A stretch of DNA of 64,000 nucleotides from Salinibacterium sp. PAMC 21357. Its GTDB lineage: Bacteria; Actinomycetota; Actinomycetes; Actinomycetales; Microbacteriaceae. The translations under genes were made by a program, and so were the position numbers. Every line of letters starts with the position of its first letter. Position 1 is the stretch's first letter. The notes below the pieces were generated by a model. The model made no database searches. It was not told where the DNA came from and was given only the letters and a program-made list of their open reading frames with translations. The DNA lies in assembly GCF_000247645.1 (NCBI RefSeq), contig NZ_AHWA01000004.1, positions 372,001-436,000 of the forward strand, in the 5' to 3' direction. This document shows, in pieces, positions 63,230 to 64,000 of the stretch.

Positions 63230-63942
63230 TAAGTCCCGGTGCAATCGGGCTAAGTTCCAGCGTCGAGACAGCTCCCGTTGTCGAACTTATCAATGTGACC
63301 CGGTCCTTTCCCGGTCCGCCAGAGGTGCAAGCGTTGAGAGCCGTGAATCTGCGCATCGATGCGGGTGATTACCTCTCGATCGTCGGACCGAGCGGATCGG
63401 GAAAATCGACAATGCTCAACGTGCTCGGACTGCTCGACAGGCCAAGTGTTGGCGAGTACCACCTCGACGGCCAGCTGACGAGTTTGCTGAGCGAAGATGA
63501 TCGCGCCGCAGTACGTGGGGGAAGCATCGGCTTCGTTTTTCAAGCTTTTCATCTGCTGCCACACCGTTCGGTGCTTGATAACGTGCTCCTCGCAACCCTC
63601 TACAACGGGGTGCCCCGCGCCGAGCGTGAACATCGCGCGCGCGCGGCTCTCGACCGAGTAGGGCTGAACCACCGACTAAATTTTTTGCCAGGAACACTCT
63701 CCGGCGGCGAACGCCAGCGAGTCGCCGTTGCACGTGCTGTAGTCAGCTCGCCGCGATTGTTACTCGCCGACGAACCGACTGGGAATCTCGATGCGACGAC
63801 ATCTGGCGAAGTCATGAACCTCTTCGAAGAACTACATGCTGACGGGCTCACGCTTGTCATCATCACGCACGACGTGGCAGTTGCCGAACGCGCCCAGCGT
63901 CGTGTGCGTATCGCTGACGGCCAGCTGAGCGAGCTCGCGTGA
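63226..63942 (+). CDS. ABC exporter ATP-binding protein, MacB/LolD type
   Basis: This 238-aa ATPase has Walker A GPSGSGKSTMLNVLGLLDRP, Q-loop FVFQAFHLLPHRSVLDN, signature LSGGERQRVAVARAVV, Walker B LLLADEPTGNLD and H-loop IITHDVAVAERA. This is the LolD/MacB/SalX group that works with FtsX-like permeases rather than importers. ATG 63226 overlaps the adaptor stop (ATGA) and its own stop overlaps the next GTG. Confidence 0.93.
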   Translation: MISPGAIGLSSSVETAPVVELINVTRSFPGPPEVQALRAVNLRIDAGDYLSIVGPSGSGKSTMLNVLGLLDRPSVGEYHLDGQLTSLLSEDDRAAVRGGSIGFVFQAFHLLPHRSVLDNVLLATLYNGVPRAEREHRARAALDRVGLNHRLNFLPGTLSGGERQRVAVARAVVSSPRLLLADEPTGNLDATTSGEVMNLFEELHADGLTLVIITHDVAVAERAQRRVRIADGQLSELA

Positions 63943-64000
63943 AGCTGCAGCGTTGGTTAGCTCACCTTCCGACACGGCTCAGATTTGCACGCGCCCCAGG
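63939..64000 (+). CDS. ABC exporter permease, 5' end only
   Basis: GTG 63939 overlaps the ATPase stop (GTGA). Only 20 residues are in the window (VKLQRWLAHLPTRLRFARAP), a short basic amphipathic start. From position and coupling it should be the FtsX/MacB-type permease of this exporter. The gene is cut by the window end, so the family is inferred. Confidence 0.6.
   Translation, partial: MKLQRWLAHLPTRLRFARAP

Overview
The window is 64 kb of a high-GC Gram-positive chromosome, most likely a Microbacteriaceae-type actinobacterium. The reasons are a GlnR-type orphan regulator next to ppk, a GTG/ATG start mix with many 4-base ATGA/GTGA overlaps, an RskA/SigK-type anti-sigma pair, lipoprotein-rich ABC importers, and a tRNA gene without an encoded CCA. 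I see no phage, transposase, integrase, CRISPR array or origin. The organism call rests on gene content and order only.

Layout. (1) 0.1-10.6 kb, phosphate and nitrogen: a GlnR-like regulator, polyphosphate kinase, a MutT1-like Nudix/phosphatase fusion, an SDR-type epimerase, two tandem PstS lipoproteins, then PstC-PstA-PstB. Candidate PHO boxes (11-bp direct repeats) precede ppk and the second pstS. (2) 10.7-12.3 kb: an ECF sigma factor translationally coupled to its RskA-like anti-sigma factor. (3) 12.3-12.9 kb: a gene-free gap with a strong 77-nt stem-closed structure. (4) 12.9-17.0 kb: a spermidine/putrescine ABC importer whose binding protein has a Tat lipoprotein signal. (5) 17.0-31.8 kb, mixed housekeeping and accessory genes: tRNA-Lys, a WapI-type immunity homologue, a 1188-aa DUF4132 protein, a NERD protein, a metallophosphoesterase, a Stealth-family phosphotransferase, isochorismatase, VIT1/CCC1, aldose epimerase, a galactokinase-like protein and FolD.

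(6) 31.9-42.2 kb: a sugar ABC importer with a SIS-domain sugar-phosphate isomerase/deaminase, two PfkB kinases, a class II tagatose/fructose-bisphosphate aldolase, a GH4 glycosidase, an amidohydrolase and a DeoR regulator. The enzymes fit a galactosamine to tagatose-6-phosphate to triose-phosphate route, and a shared TGATCGTTTT operator links its transcription units. (7) 42.3-55.7 kb: glyA, then a GlcNAc/chitooligosaccharide module (GH20 hexosaminidase, NagA, a second ABC importer, ROK kinase, NagB, ROK repressor), interrupted by an MFS exporter, purU, a small lipoprotein and a DUF1697 protein. The two sugar modules probably share NagA. (8) 55.9-58.7 kb: an FMN-binding lipoprotein, ApbE flavin transferase and an NqrB/RnfD-like membrane protein fused to a ferredoxin-reductase module, a compact extracytosolic flavin electron-transfer operon. 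(9) 58.7-60.6 kb: a metal P-type ATPase. (10) 60.7-64.0 kb: a lipoprotein, a peptidoglycan-binding HlyD-type adaptor, a MacB-type ATPase and the start of its permease, cut by the window edge.

Six genes (galM-like, GH4, a small lipoprotein, the GlcNAc-type binding protein, apbE and the 60.7-kb lipoprotein) are each broken by one apparently missing base. In five of the six the missing base falls in a homopolymer. The coding signal continues cleanly in the next frame each time, so I read these mainly as sequencing undercalls rather than gene decay, but they cannot be told apart from the sequence alone.
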